NCBI RefSeq assembly: GCF_007830265.1
Contig: NZ_VLKE01000001.1
Span: 6,076,001 to 6,140,000, forward strand
Direction: 5' to 3'
DNA length: 64,000 bases
From: Micromonospora olivasterospora
GTDB taxonomy: Bacteria > Actinomycetota > Actinomycetes > Mycobacteriales > Micromonosporaceae
Both the position numbers and the translations under genes were made by a program. How positions within the stretch are numbered: position 1 is the first letter of the stretch; every line of letters starts with the position of its first letter. The notes under the pieces are model-generated. The model saw nothing but the letters and a program-made list of their open reading frames with translations. It searched no databases and was not told the DNA's origin. This document shows, in pieces, positions 36,546 to 46,629 of this stretch.

Positions 36546-38183
36546 ATGTCCGACGCCTGCGTCACGTGTACGAATCTGTCCTTCTCCTGGCCGGACGACA
36601 CCCCGGTCTTCTCCGAGCTGTCCTTCACCGTGCCGCCCGGCCGTACCGGGCTGGTGGCGCCGAACGGTGCCGGCAAGACCACCCTGCTCCGCCTGATCGC
36701 TGGCGACCTCACCCCGACCGGGGGCGCCGTGACGGTCGACGGCATGCTCGGCTACCTGCCGCAGAACCTCCCCCTCGCCGGTGACCTGACCGTCGCCGAA
36801 GTGCTCGGCATCGACGCGACACTCGCGGCACTGCGGGCCATCGAGGCGGGCGACGCGGCGGAGGAGCACTTCACCGCCGTCGGGGACGACTGGGACGTCG
36901 AGGAGCGCAGCCGGGCCGAACTCGACCGGCTGGGCCTCGGCGACGTGGCGTTGGACCGACACCTGCACACCCTCAGCGGCGGGCAGGTGGTCACCCTCGG
37001 CCTGGCGGCGCAACTGCTCAAACGTCCCGACGTGCTGCTGCTGGACGAGCCCACCAACAACCTCGACATCGACGCCCGGCACCGGCTGTACGCGGTGCTG
37101 GCGGACTGGCCCGGGTGCCTGCTGCTGGTCAGCCACGACCGGGCCCTGCTGGACCACATGGACCGCATCGCCGAACTCGACCGCGGCGAGGTGCACCTGT
37201 TCGGCGGGAGCTTCACCGCGTACGAGGAGGCGTCGCGGACGGCACGCGAAGCGGCAGAGCGCACCGTGCGCAGCGCCGAGCAGGAGGTGAAGCGGGAGAA
37301 GCGGGAGATGCAGCAGGCCCGGGAGCGGGCCGAGCGGCGGGCCGGCAACGCCGCCCGTAACCTCGGCAACGCCGGCCTGGCCCGGATCGTCGCCGGTGGG
37401 CTCAAGCGCAGCGCCCAGGAATCGGCCGGCCGGGCACGGCAGGCGCACGCCAACCGGGTCAGCGAGGCCCAGTCGCGGCTCGACGACGCCAGCCGGTCGC
37501 TGCGCGATGAGCAGGTTCTCGCCCTGGACCTGCCCGACACCACCGTTCCCGCCGGCCGCACCATCGTCGTCGCGGAACGGGCGCAGGTCCACCACAGCGG
37601 CAGGCCGGTCTTCGCCGGCGACGGTGTCGACCTGACCATCCGGGGTCCGGAGCGGATCGCGCTGACCGGGCCCAACGGCGCCGGCAAGTCCACCCTGCTG
37701 CGCCTGCTGCACGGTGGCCTCGACCCGGACGCCGGGCAGGTGCGCCGCGCCGAGGGCCGCGTCGCCTACCTCTCGCAACGCCTGGACCTGCTGGATCTGG
37801 ACCGGTCGGTCGCGGAGAACCTCACCGCGTACGCTCCCGACCGGCCGGACGCCGAGCGGATGAACCTGCTGGCCCGCTTCCTGTTCCGCGGCACCCGGGC
37901 GCACCTCCCGGTCGGCGTGCTCTCCGGCGGCGAACGGCTGCGCGCCACCCTCGCCTGCGTCCTCTACGCCCAGCCTGTGCCTCACCTGCTGCTGCTCGAC
38001 GAGCCCACGAACAACCTCGACCTGCTCAGCGTGGGCCAACTGGAGAGCGCCCTCACCGCGTACCGGGGTGCGTTCGTGGTGGTCAGCCACGACGAACGGT
38101 TCCTCACCGACATCGGTGTGCAGCGGTGGCTGCGCCTCGACGGCGGGCAGCTACGCGAGGTCCCCGCACCCGGCGGCGCGTGA
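36546..38183 (+). CDS. ABC-F family ribosome-associated ATPase (resistance type)
   Basis: This 545-residue protein has two ABC domains and no membrane segments. Domain 1: Walker A APNGAGKTT, signature LSGGQVVTL, Walker B VLLLDEPTNNLD. Domain 2: GPNGAGKST, LSGGERLRA, LLLLDEPTNNLD. Between them is a charged helical linker of about 90 residues (RSAEQEVKREKREMQQARER...), the element that reaches the peptidyl-transferase centre in antibiotic-resistance ABC-F proteins. It probably protects ribosomes from a PTC-binding drug. The upstream leader ORF supports inducible resistance. Confidence 0.92.
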   Translation: MSDACVTCTNLSFSWPDDTPVFSELSFTVPPGRTGLVAPNGAGKTTLLRLIAGDLTPTGGAVTVDGMLGYLPQNLPLAGDLTVAEVLGIDATLAALRAIEAGDAAEEHFTAVGDDWDVEERSRAELDRLGLGDVALDRHLHTLSGGQVVTLGLAAQLLKRPDVLLLDEPTNNLDIDARHRLYAVLADWPGCLLLVSHDRALLDHMDRIAELDRGEVHLFGGSFTAYEEASRTAREAAERTVRSAEQEVKREKREMQQARERAERRAGNAARNLGNAGLARIVAGGLKRSAQESAGRARQAHANRVSEAQSRLDDASRSLRDEQVLALDLPDTTVPAGRTIVVAERAQVHHSGRPVFAGDGVDLTIRGPERIALTGPNGAGKSTLLRLLHGGLDPDAGQVRRAEGRVAYLSQRLDLLDLDRSVAENLTAYAPDRPDAERMNLLARFLFRGTRAHLPVGVLSGGERLRATLACVLYAQPVPHLLLLDEPTNNLDLLSVGQLESALTAYRGAFVVVSHDERFLTDIGVQRWLRLDGGQLREVPAPGGA

Positions 38184-38312
38184 GCACCGACCCGCTCGAC
38201 AGGTCACCTGACGTACACCGAACTGGCAACGGTGGTGCCGAGGAGGAGAACCAGCGCACGGGCCGGCGGCGAGATGAGTGCAATTTGGATTCGCCGGTAC
38301 GGCGCTGGCACG

Positions 38313-40145
38313 ATGATCGCCGTGTCGGAAGCGCAGTACAGCTACGTGGGACCGCCGGACGCGCCGGACCGGTATGAGCTGATCGAGCGACGCGCCGCTG
38401 GTGGGGAAGGCGAGGTCTGGCGGGCTCGCGAGCGCCACGGAGACGTGGCCTTCTCGTACGCGGTGAAGATCCTCCGGGTACCGGCGGAGGACCGGACCGA
38501 CCGCGGCTTGGAGGGCCTGCGGCTACAGGCTGCCCTGGCGACCCAACTCGAACACCCGGCGCTGGTGAAGGTCAAGGAGGTCTTCGTCGGCTCGGCGCCG
38601 CATCCCGCCGGAGCGTCCTCCGTGGACACCGCACCACGGCTGTACTTCGTGATGAAGTGGATCGAAGGCCGCAGCCTCCAGGAAATGCTGGAGACCGGCG
38701 AGGTACGCGGCCTGGCCGTCCTCCAGCCGCTCGCGCCGATCGCCGAGGCCATCGACTACCTGCACAGTGGCCAGGACACCGGCGGCGTACCGGTCCTGCA
38801 CCGGGACATCAAACCGGCCAACATCCTGGTCGCCGGCAACGGACGGGCCTATCTGGTCGACTTCGGCCTGGTCCGGCTGCGCAGCACCAGCGGCACCGGC
38901 CGGGTGTACGGCACGGCCCCGTTCATGGCACCGGAGTCCCTGGCCCGGGGCGAGTACAACCCGGCCACGGACCGCTACGCCCTCGGCGCGACCGTCTACT
39001 ACGCGCTGACCAGCGAGATGCCGGTGCCCGGCGACATCGACGGCATGACCGAGCGGCTCACCGTGTCTCTCGGCCCAGGGCAGGACCGGGTGATCCGCGG
39101 AATCCTGTCGATGGTCGGGGTGACCGCCGAGCGCCGTCCGGCCGCCGCGGTGGCCTGGGTCAACGCGCTGCGTGCCGCACCTCCGGAGACCTCGATCGGC
39201 GAGGCACCGGGAACATCTCCGCCGCCGCCCACCTCGGGGCCGTCCTTCCATCCGCTGCCGCCCACCTCGGGGCCGCCCAGTCCCCCGCTGTCCGGCGGTT
39301 CCGTGCCGTCGGGCTACCCGCTGCCGCCCACCTCCGGGGTGCCCGGTTACCCGCTGCCACCCACCTCGGGGCCGCCCAGCCTCCCGCCGTCGGGCGGCTC
39401 CGCGCCGTCGGGCTACCCGCTGCCACCCGGCCCGGCACCATCCGGCTTTCCCGGGGCGCCCGGCCAGCCCCGGAAGAAGTCCAGAACCCCGATGATCATC
39501 GGAATCGTGGCGACGCTCCTCCTGGCCGCCTGCTGCGCCGTGCCGGTGTTGAACCTCGTCCGGTACAACCTGCCCGGCGATCTCGGTGCGAGTCCGACCC
39601 CCAGCGTCGACCGGGCCTCCCCGCCGCCCGAGGTGACCGCACTGGAGCCGGTGCTGCTGTCGGTGGCCGACGTCGGGTCCGCGATGAAGATCGACCGCGA
39701 GTCGGTCAAGTCGAGCGCCACCACCAATCCGCTGCACCACGGCCTGAACAAGCTTGCGCTCTGCGCGGACGGCACCGTTCGCGGCGATGCGATCGGGGCG
39801 CACAGCAGCAACGGCTACTACGTGGCCACCGGACAGTACCCGTACCTCGGCTCGGCCGTCGCCGGCTTCTACGGCAACGCGGCCGACCCGTTCCTCGACG
39901 CCGTCCGCAAGATGGCCGAACGGTGCGGTTGGCGACCGTTCACGGTGCCGAAGCTGGGTGAGGAGTCGTTCGGGATCACCGTCAGCGGCTCCAGTGGCGT
40001 CTACGCGATGATCTTCGTCCGGTCGGGTCAGACGCTCTTCCAGGTCGCGATCCAGAACGACTACGAGGGTGGCAGTGTCCAGAGCGACCTGATCAAGATG
40101 GCGACGTCGATGGCCAAACGGCTGCCGAAACCCAAGACGAAGTGA
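38313..40145 (+). CDS. Membrane Ser/Thr protein kinase (PknF-like)
   Basis: This protein of about 610 residues has a Hanks-type kinase domain (~15-290): glycine loop RRAAGGEGEVWRA, Lys in YAVKILRV, HRDIKPANIL catalytic loop, VDFGLVRL and MAPESLARG. A Pro-rich repetitive linker (PLPPTSG units, ~300-390) leads to one membrane segment (MIIGIVATLLLAACCAVPVL) and an extracellular sensor domain of ~180 residues. Starts at 38274, 38313 and GTG 38322 are all possible; none has a strong ribosome site. The TGA overlaps the FHA-ABC gene start (TGATG), suggesting that transporter is its substrate. Confidence 0.9.
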   Translation: MIAVSEAQYSYVGPPDAPDRYELIERRAAGGEGEVWRARERHGDVAFSYAVKILRVPAEDRTDRGLEGLRLQAALATQLEHPALVKVKEVFVGSAPHPAGASSVDTAPRLYFVMKWIEGRSLQEMLETGEVRGLAVLQPLAPIAEAIDYLHSGQDTGGVPVLHRDIKPANILVAGNGRAYLVDFGLVRLRSTSGTGRVYGTAPFMAPESLARGEYNPATDRYALGATVYYALTSEMPVPGDIDGMTERLTVSLGPGQDRVIRGILSMVGVTAERRPAAAVAWVNALRAAPPETSIGEAPGTSPPPPTSGPSFHPLPPTSGPPSPPLSGGSVPSGYPLPPTSGVPGYPLPPTSGPPSLPPSGGSAPSGYPLPPGPAPSGFPGAPGQPRKKSRTPMIIGIVATLLLAACCAVPVLNLVRYNLPGDLGASPTPSVDRASPPPEVTALEPVLLSVADVGSAMKIDRESVKSSATTNPLHHGLNKLALCADGTVRGDAIGAHSSNGYYVATGQYPYLGSAVAGFYGNAADPFLDAVRKMAERCGWRPFTVPKLGEESFGITVSGSSGVYAMIFVRSGQTLFQVAIQNDYEGGSVQSDLIKMATSMAKRLPKPKTK

Positions 40146-42547
40146 TGACCGCCTCCGAGGTGGGTGACGGCGTGAGCGACACCTTGCTGGTCGGCGTACC
40201 CGGCGAGGGCGGGGAGCGACGGGTCACGGCGGCCGGCGGGCCGTTGCGGATCGGCCGTGATCCCCTCTGTTCGATCGTCCTGGACGACTCGCGGGCCTCC
40301 CGGGAACACCTGGAGCTCACCTACCAGGCCGGGCGGTGGCGCCTGCGTGACCTCGCCAGCCGCAACGGCACGTTCCTCGACGGCCGCCAGGTGCACGAGC
40401 TGGAGATAACAGCCGCCTGCGCGGTGCGGCTCGGCAACGCCGCCGACGGTCCGGTGCTCACCTTCCGCCCGGAGGGGCTTCCCGCCGCACCGCCGCCGGC
40501 GACCGGTTCCGCGCAGCCTGGCATGCCGACCGAGGTGCGGCCCAGCGGGTCCGGGTCCGCGGCCGAGCCACCACCTGGTGCACGATTCGCGCTGGGCCGG
40601 ACTCCCTCGGCAAGCTACCCGACCGCGGATCGGATCCGGGTCGGGCGGGCGCCGGACAACGACATCGTCCTCGACGACCTGCTGGTCTCCCGCCACCACG
40701 CCGATCTGGTCCGGGACGGCGCCGGATTCCGCGTGATCGACCTGGGCACGCGCAACGGCACGTACGTCAACGGGCGGCAGGTCGAGCAGGCGGTGCTGAA
40801 CGCCGGGGACCTCCTCTCGTTCGGGCACCACCAGATGGTGTTCGACGGCATCGCGCTGCACGACTACGTCGATGCCGGCCGGGTGTCGCTGCGCGCCGAG
40901 GGCCTCGGCGTCACGGTCGGCACGCGGAACCTGCTCTCGGGGATCTCGTTCGAGCTGGACGAGTGCAGTCTGCTCGCGGTGGTCGGCCCGAGCGGCGCCG
41001 GCAAGTCCACGCTGCTGGGGGCGCTGACCGGCAACCGCCCGGCGCAGGCAGGCACGGTGCGCTCCCAGGGCCGCGACCTCTACGCCGAGTACGCCGACCT
41101 GCGGCACCGCATCGGCCTGGTGCCGCAGGACGACATCCTGCACCGCCAGCTGACCGTACGCCGTGCCCTGCGCTACGCGGCCGGGCTGCGCTTCGGTCCC
41201 GACGTGACGCCGGCGGAGCGGGACCAGCGCATCGACGAGGTGCTCGCCCAGCTCGCCCTCACCGCACACGCCGACCAGCGCATCGACACGCTCTCCGGTG
41301 GACAGCGCAAGCGCACCTCGGTGGCGCTGGAGTTGCTCACCGAACCCTCGCTGCTCTTCCTCGACGAGCCGACCTCCGGGCTGGACCCGGCGCTGGACCG
41401 CGACGTGATGCACGGCCTGCGCGAGCTGGCCGATCGCGGGCGGACCGTCGTGGTGGTGACGCACAGCCCGCTACACCTCGGCGTGTGCGACCGGGTCCTG
41501 GTACTCGCCCGCGGCGGCAAGGTCGCCTACTTCGGCCCGCCGGGCGAGCTGCTCGGCTTCTTCGGGGCCGCCGAGTACGCCGACGTGTTCACCGCGGTCG
41601 CCGCCGAACCGGACGTCTGGGCCGCCAGGTTCGCGGCCACCCGCCCGCCGACCAGGACCGCACCGCCGAGCGAGCGGGCGGCGGCCACCGCGTCGCCCCC
41701 GCGCCAGGGCTGGTGGCGGCAGACGGCGATCCTCGCCCGTCGTACGGTCGCCGTCACCGTCGCCGACCGGATGTACGCGGCGCTCTCCCTCGGCCTGCCG
41801 GTCGGCCTAGCCTCCCTGCTGCATGTGGTCCCCGGCTCCGACGGTCTCGGGCTGCCCGCACAGCCGCCCGGGCGCAGCACCGAGGCCGCCCAACTGCTGG
41901 TGATCCTGACCATCGGCGCGGTCTTCATCGGGCTGGCCGGCGGCATCCGGGAGTTCGTCGGGGAGGGCGCCATCTACCGCCGGGAACGGGCGGTGGGCAT
42001 GGCGCCCGGCGCCTATCTGAGCGCGAAGCTGGCCGTGTTCGCCGTCCTGAACGCGTTCCAGGCGGCGCTGTTCGTCCTGCTCGGCATGTGGGGCCGGCCG
42101 GCACCGGCCGAGGCGGTCGTGCTGGGCGTGCCGCTGGTCGAGCTGATCGTGGTGGTCTGGCTGACCACGCTCGCCGCCACCGTGCTCGGGCTGCTGGTCA
42201 GTGTCTACGTGGCCACGAGCGAGCAGACGATGCCGGTGCTGGTCGGGCTCGTGATGGCGCAGCTCGTGCTCTGCGGCGGGCTGTTCGCCGTGGTCGAGCG
42301 CGCCGGTATCGAACAGCTCTCCTGGTTCGCCCCGGCCCGGTGGGGCTACGCCGCCGCGGCCGCCACGGTGGACCTGCGCGCGATTATGCTGAAGCCCACG
42401 CCAGACGCACTCTGGGCGCACACCACCGGCGCCTGGAGCTGGGCGATGGCCGTCCTGGCCGGCCAGACCGTACTGCTGACCGCGGCGGTGCGGTGGGCGC
42501 TACGCCGCCACGAGCCCGTACTGGAGAGCCGGAGGAACCGCACGTGA
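40145..42547 (+). CDS. FHA-ABC transporter (Rv1747-like)
   Basis: This 800-residue protein has two FHA phosphothreonine-binding domains (~residues 30-105 with IGRDPLCSIV...SRNGTFLDG; ~155-235 with VGRAPDNDIVLDD...TRNGTYVNG), an ABC domain (GPSGAGKST; LSGGQRKRT; LLFLDEPTSGLD) and a C-terminal ABC-2/ABCG membrane domain of about six segments. This is the layout of M. tuberculosis Rv1747, a half-size exporter regulated by the kinase PknF. The kinase gene directly precedes it. Predicted substrate: a lipid or cell-envelope precursor. Confidence 0.93.
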   Translation: MTASEVGDGVSDTLLVGVPGEGGERRVTAAGGPLRIGRDPLCSIVLDDSRASREHLELTYQAGRWRLRDLASRNGTFLDGRQVHELEITAACAVRLGNAADGPVLTFRPEGLPAAPPPATGSAQPGMPTEVRPSGSGSAAEPPPGARFALGRTPSASYPTADRIRVGRAPDNDIVLDDLLVSRHHADLVRDGAGFRVIDLGTRNGTYVNGRQVEQAVLNAGDLLSFGHHQMVFDGIALHDYVDAGRVSLRAEGLGVTVGTRNLLSGISFELDECSLLAVVGPSGAGKSTLLGALTGNRPAQAGTVRSQGRDLYAEYADLRHRIGLVPQDDILHRQLTVRRALRYAAGLRFGPDVTPAERDQRIDEVLAQLALTAHADQRIDTLSGGQRKRTSVALELLTEPSLLFLDEPTSGLDPALDRDVMHGLRELADRGRTVVVVTHSPLHLGVCDRVLVLARGGKVAYFGPPGELLGFFGAAEYADVFTAVAAEPDVWAARFAATRPPTRTAPPSERAAATASPPRQGWWRQTAILARRTVAVTVADRMYAALSLGLPVGLASLLHVVPGSDGLGLPAQPPGRSTEAAQLLVILTIGAVFIGLAGGIREFVGEGAIYRRERAVGMAPGAYLSAKLAVFAVLNAFQAALFVLLGMWGRPAPAEAVVLGVPLVELIVVVWLTTLAATVLGLLVSVYVATSEQTMPVLVGLVMAQLVLCGGLFAVVERAGIEQLSWFAPARWGYAAAAATVDLRAIMLKPTPDALWAHTTGAWSWAMAVLAGQTVLLTAAVRWALRRHEPVLESRRNRT

Positions 42548-43188
42548 GCCGCCGCAACGATTCTGCCGCCGCCCTCGAAGCCGTGCTGCGCGACGGCTGG
42601 AGCAGCGCATGCCGGCTGTACGAGCACCTGGCGCGCGGTGGCCAGTTGGCCGCCCTGCCGCCCAGCGGCCTGCGGCTGGGCCAGAACGAGACGATTTTCA
42701 GCGACACGGTGCTGGGATACGCACGCTTCTACGGCACCACCGTGCAGTACCGGGAGAGCAGCCACTTCTGGTTCGGCTCGACGGGTTTCGTGCTCGCCGG
42801 CATGGCCGGTGACGCCATCAGCAACGCCAGTGCCCGCAGCCGCGCCCAGGCGATGGCGGCGGCGCAGTGGCGCGACCAGGCGCAGGTGCGGATGATCCTG
42901 ACCAACCAGCGCCTGCTCGGGGACTACCGGGGCAACCTGCTCAGCTTCTGGCACAACGGCGTGCAGGAACTGACCGCCGACCTGACCCAGTGGTCGTTCA
43001 TCCTCCGCTACCAGGAGGGCAGTCCGCTGATGCTGCACGGCCCGGCGGCGCCGTGGTACGCGGTCGCGATCGCCTGGCTGATCTTCGGCCCGCAGGCCAT
43101 GCACCTCCCGGCACTCGCGCCGATCGGCGCAGCCGTCGCGCAGCGCTCCCGCGCGATCACCGGCGAGATCGTGCCCGACCAACCCTGA
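42544..43188 (+). CDS. Conserved hypothetical protein coupled to the FHA-ABC transporter
   Basis: This 214-residue protein is of unknown function. The central part (RMILTNQRLLGDYRGNLLSFWHNGVQELTADLTQ) resembles a PH-like sensor domain, and a hydrophobic stretch (WYAVAIAWLIFGPQAMHL) may contact the membrane. The GTG overlaps the transporter stop by 4 bp, so it is likely an accessory of the kinase-transporter unit. Confidence 0.75.
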   Translation: MSRRNDSAAALEAVLRDGWSSACRLYEHLARGGQLAALPPSGLRLGQNETIFSDTVLGYARFYGTTVQYRESSHFWFGSTGFVLAGMAGDAISNASARSRAQAMAAAQWRDQAQVRMILTNQRLLGDYRGNLLSFWHNGVQELTADLTQWSFILRYQEGSPLMLHGPAAPWYAVAIAWLIFGPQAMHLPALAPIGAAVAQRSRAITGEIVPDQP

Positions 43189-43190
43189 CC

Positions 43191-43221
43191 GGGCGGGGTG
43201 CTTCCTGACACGCGCCCGCCC
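43191..43221 (+). terminator. Weak hairpin after the kinase/transporter operon
   Basis: A 7-bp stem GGGCGGG (43191-43197) and CCCGCCC (43215-43221) with a 17-base loop begins three bases after the stop codon. Its position suggests a terminator; strength is uncertain. Confidence 0.4.
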
Positions 43222-43753
43222 CGGGTCCGGGCGTCGGCGGTGCTCCCCGACCGCCTCTGGACCGGGGAGCACCGGAGGGCGGCTGCGGGCCGCGGTCAGC
43301 CCTGGCGGCGGTTCCAGGGACCGGTGACGGCGTACGTGATGCCCGGCGACCCAGACCGCTCGATCAACTACGTCACATCCCGCCCCACCGGTCAAGATGC
43401 CGGTCGATTCATGACAGCGTCCGCCGGCGGGCGTCCTGGCGGCGCCGGCGATCCTGCTTCTGTTCGAAGGCCAAGCCGAGTGTGCCGGGCGGGATCTCCT
43501 CGGCGGCCAGTCGCCGCCGCAGACGCCATCGCCTTATCGGCCGCGGAATCCACAATCGTCGAGTCACCGTTGCGCTCCTCGCTGACTGAGCGGGTGCGGC
43601 GGCAGAACCCTCGTCACCTACCACCGCACGCCGCTGAAGGGGGCCCACGACTCACCAGCGCGTTGTCCCGCGTCGGCGCTGGCAGTCCACGTTCCGTGCC
43701 GAGGCGGCCGGACCAGGAGCCCCTGGCGTCCCGGTCCGGCCTGGCCCAGCTGT
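43222..43753. other. Non-coding stretch with no recognised gene
   Basis: About 530 bp between the kinase/transporter operon and the converging Fbp operon. Open frames here are short and not similar to any family I recognise. It may hold decayed sequence; no terminator with a clear stem was found near the fbpC end. Confidence 0.4.
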
Positions 43754-44881
43754 TCAGTCCCGGGTGAGCAGGTACGCCCGGAGGGGGTCGAAGGTCACGT
43801 TGACGTTGACCCCTTCACCGAGCGCCTCACGCGGGTCGACCCCGGGCTCGGTGACGGTGACCGTTCCGCCGGTGGTCTCCACCTCGTAGTCGATGTTGGG
43901 CCCGTGGAACGTGGACCGCAGCACGACGCCGATCCCGGTACCGCCGTTGGTCACCGGCACGAGGCGGGCGTTCTCGGGCCGCACCATCAGGGCCCCCTGG
44001 GTGCCGGTCGTGACCTTCGGATGGGCGGGCACGGTGATCTGGCGGTCCAGGACGGTGACCGTGGCCATGCCGCCGCTGACCCGCTCCGGTACGGCCTCCA
44101 GGAAGTTCGCCCGGCCGATGAAGTCGGCGACGAAGACGCTGGCGGGCCGGGCGTAGATCTCGCCGGGGGTGGCGACCTGCTCGACCTTGCCCTTGTTCAT
44201 CACCACGATCCGGTCGGACATGCTCATCGCCTCGTCCTGATCATGGGTGACGTACATGCTGGTGATGCCGAACATCTTCTGGATGCGGCGGATCTCGGCC
44301 CGCATCGCGTTGCGCAGCTTGGCGTCCAGGTTGGACAGCGGCTCGTCGAAGAGCAACACCTTGGGCTGCACGACCAGCGCCCGGGCGAGCGCGACCCGCT
44401 GCTGTTGCCCGCCGGAGAGCTCGTGCGGGCTGCGGTCCTCCAGCCCGACCAGGTTCATGCTGGTGACCGCCATCCGCATGGCGGCGGAGATCTCGTCCTT
44501 GCGCTTGCGCTGCAGCTTGAGCCCGTAGGCGATGTTCTCGGCCACGCTCAGGTGCGGGAACAGCGCGTAGCTCTGGAACACCATGGCCATCGGTCGCCGC
44601 TGCGGCGGCAGGTTGTCGATGTCCTTGCCGTCGAGCATGATGCGCCCGCCGGAGGCGTCCTCGAACCCGGCCACCATCCGCAGGGTGGTGGTCTTGCCGC
44701 AGCCGGACGGGCCCAGCAGGGTGATGAACTCACCGGGCTGCACGTCGAGGTCCACCTGGTCCACGGCGGTCACCAGGCCGGTACGTCCGTGGAACCGCTT
44801 GGTCAGTGCTTCCAGTTGGAGGCGACCGCTGCCGGTCTCCCGGGTCGCGGATGCGGCCATTGCAGGTGCGGCGACGGTCAT
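43754..44881 (-). CDS. fbpC: Iron(III)-type ABC transporter ATPase (FbpC-like)
   Basis: This 375-residue ATPase has Walker A GPSGCGKTT, signature LSGGQQQRV, Walker B VLLFDEPLSNLD, switch VTHDQDEAMSMSDR and a C-terminal TOBE-2 domain (~285-375). ATG 44881 overlaps the permease stop by 4 bp. It belongs to the Fe3+/polyamine/2-aminoethylphosphonate group; the binding protein and permease point to ferric iron or an organophosphonate. Confidence 0.88.
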   Translation of the reverse strand: MTVAAPAMAASATRETGSGRLQLEALTKRFHGRTGLVTAVDQVDLDVQPGEFITLLGPSGCGKTTTLRMVAGFEDASGGRIMLDGKDIDNLPPQRRPMAMVFQSYALFPHLSVAENIAYGLKLQRKRKDEISAAMRMAVTSMNLVGLEDRSPHELSGGQQQRVALARALVVQPKVLLFDEPLSNLDAKLRNAMRAEIRRIQKMFGITSMYVTHDQDEAMSMSDRIVVMNKGKVEQVATPGEIYARPASVFVADFIGRANFLEAVPERVSGGMATVTVLDRQITVPAHPKVTTGTQGALMVRPENARLVPVTNGGTGIGVVLRSTFHGPNIDYEVETTGGTVTVTEPGVDPREALGEGVNVNVTFDPLRAYLLTRD

Positions 44882-46629
44882 TGCTCCTTCTGCCTTTCGG
44901 TTTTCGCGGTGCGGTGCAGCGAGGCGCCCGCGCCGACAACGAGGCGGATCAGGCCGAAGCCGGCAAGCACGATCGCGGTCAGGACGGTGCAGTAGGCGAA
45001 CGCCACGCCGTATCTGCCGGTGCTGGCGGCGCTGAGCACCTGGGAAGTGATGATCTTCGTTTCCGGGGTGACCAGCAGAACGATGGTCGACACCGAGGTC
45101 ATGCTGCGGGCGAAGCTGTAACTCAGTCCGGTGAGCAGGGCCGGGCGGATCAGCGGCAGCGTGACGAAGCGGAACGTCTGCACCGGGCTGGCGCCCAGGT
45201 CCGTCGACGCCTGCTCGATGTACGGGTGCAGCTGGCTGAGCGCGCCGATCGCGGTGCGCTGCCCGGCCGGGATGCTGCGCACCACGTACGCCAGCACGAT
45301 CGACACCGCCCCGGCGGCGAGCGCGCTGCCGCCGACCAGGCTCGGGAAGACCTCGAAGTCGCCGATGTACCGGTCGGGCCGGTAGGCCAGGACGAACCCG
45401 ATGCCGAGCACCGTGCCGGGCACGGCGACGCCGAGGGTGCCCCCGAGGTCGAGCAGCCAGGCGGTGCGGCGCAGGTGACGCACGACCAGCCAGGCGATCA
45501 CGAGCCCGACCACGCCGGCGATCGGGGTGGCGATCGCCGCGAACGTCAGCGTGTCCAGGACGGCCTCCACGCCGACGCCGGCGACCACCTCTTTCAGGTA
45601 CTCCAGCGTCAGGGTGTTGTCGACGCCGAAGACCTTGGTCACCGAACCGACGATCACGGTGCCGTACAGGCTGACGATGATCGCCGCGATGAACACGGCA
45701 AGCCCGTAGATCGGCCAGCGGCCCCAGCCGGTCATCAGGTGGACGCTGCCCGACGGCTTGCCGGTGATGGTGGTGCGCACCTTGCGGTTGAGCCACCAGC
45801 GCTGGCCGAAATACATCGCCAGCGAGGGCACGAGCAGGATCACGCAGTAGACCGAGGCGCTGGTCAGGTCGTATTCGCCGGTCACCGCCAGATAGGCGCG
45901 GCTGGCCAGCACGGTGTAGTCGCCGCCGAGCACCAGCGGGTTGGCCAGGTCGGCGATCGCCTCGACGAACAGCAGCAGGAAGGGCGCCACCAGGCCGGGG
46001 GCGATCAGCGGCAGGATCAGGGTACGCAGGATCTTCCAGCGGCTGGCGCCCATGTTCATGGCGGCCTCTTCCAGCGCCGGGTCCAGGCCGCGGAGCATGC
46101 CGAGCAGCCCCAGGTAGGCGACCGGGAACAGGGACATCGAGAGCACGAAGACCAGGCCGTCGAGGCCGTAGATGTCGTACTCGATCCCGAAGATGCCGTT
46201 GCTGATCACGCCGCGACGGCCGTAGAGGACCACCGTCGCGGTCGCCACCGCGAACGGCGGGCTGACGATCGGCATCATCGCGATCACGTGCAGGATCTTC
46301 TTGCCCGGCACGTCCAGGCGGGCCTGGACGAAGGCGAACAGGAAGCCCAGGGCGGTGCCGCACAGGCCGACGAGCGCGCCCAGGACCAGGGTGTTGCGCA
46401 GGATCGTCAGGTCGACCTGGGAGGTGAAGAACTCCGCGTAACGGGGCAGCGCGTTCGGCGCGAAGGCGGTGGCCATGACCGCGATGAGCGGGATGGCCGC
46501 GCCGATCGCCACCAGCACGGAGCTGGCGACGATCAGCACCCGGATACCCAGGTCGGCCTTGCGCCGCCGCCGCTTGGTGGCCACCGTCGGCACGGTGGCC
46601 AGGTCACGGTCAGGCAGCAGGGCGGTCAT
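44878..46629 (-). CDS. fbpB: Iron(III)-type ABC permease with two fused permease domains (FbpB-like)
   Basis: This 583-residue membrane protein has two permease repeats, each with an EAA-type loop (EEAAMNMGASRWKILRTLI; EQASTDLGASPVQTFRFVT), the usual form for FbpB/SfuB proteins. About 12 hydrophobic segments are seen. ATG 46629 overlaps the receptor stop. It builds the whole channel for the FbpA-type receptor. Confidence 0.9.
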   Translation of the reverse strand: MTALLPDRDLATVPTVATKRRRRKADLGIRVLIVASSVLVAIGAAIPLIAVMATAFAPNALPRYAEFFTSQVDLTILRNTLVLGALVGLCGTALGFLFAFVQARLDVPGKKILHVIAMMPIVSPPFAVATATVVLYGRRGVISNGIFGIEYDIYGLDGLVFVLSMSLFPVAYLGLLGMLRGLDPALEEAAMNMGASRWKILRTLILPLIAPGLVAPFLLLFVEAIADLANPLVLGGDYTVLASRAYLAVTGEYDLTSASVYCVILLVPSLAMYFGQRWWLNRKVRTTITGKPSGSVHLMTGWGRWPIYGLAVFIAAIIVSLYGTVIVGSVTKVFGVDNTLTLEYLKEVVAGVGVEAVLDTLTFAAIATPIAGVVGLVIAWLVVRHLRRTAWLLDLGGTLGVAVPGTVLGIGFVLAYRPDRYIGDFEVFPSLVGGSALAAGAVSIVLAYVVRSIPAGQRTAIGALSQLHPYIEQASTDLGASPVQTFRFVTLPLIRPALLTGLSYSFARSMTSVSTIVLLVTPETKIITSQVLSAASTGRYGVAFAYCTVLTAIVLAGFGLIRLVVGAGASLHRTAKTERQKEQ

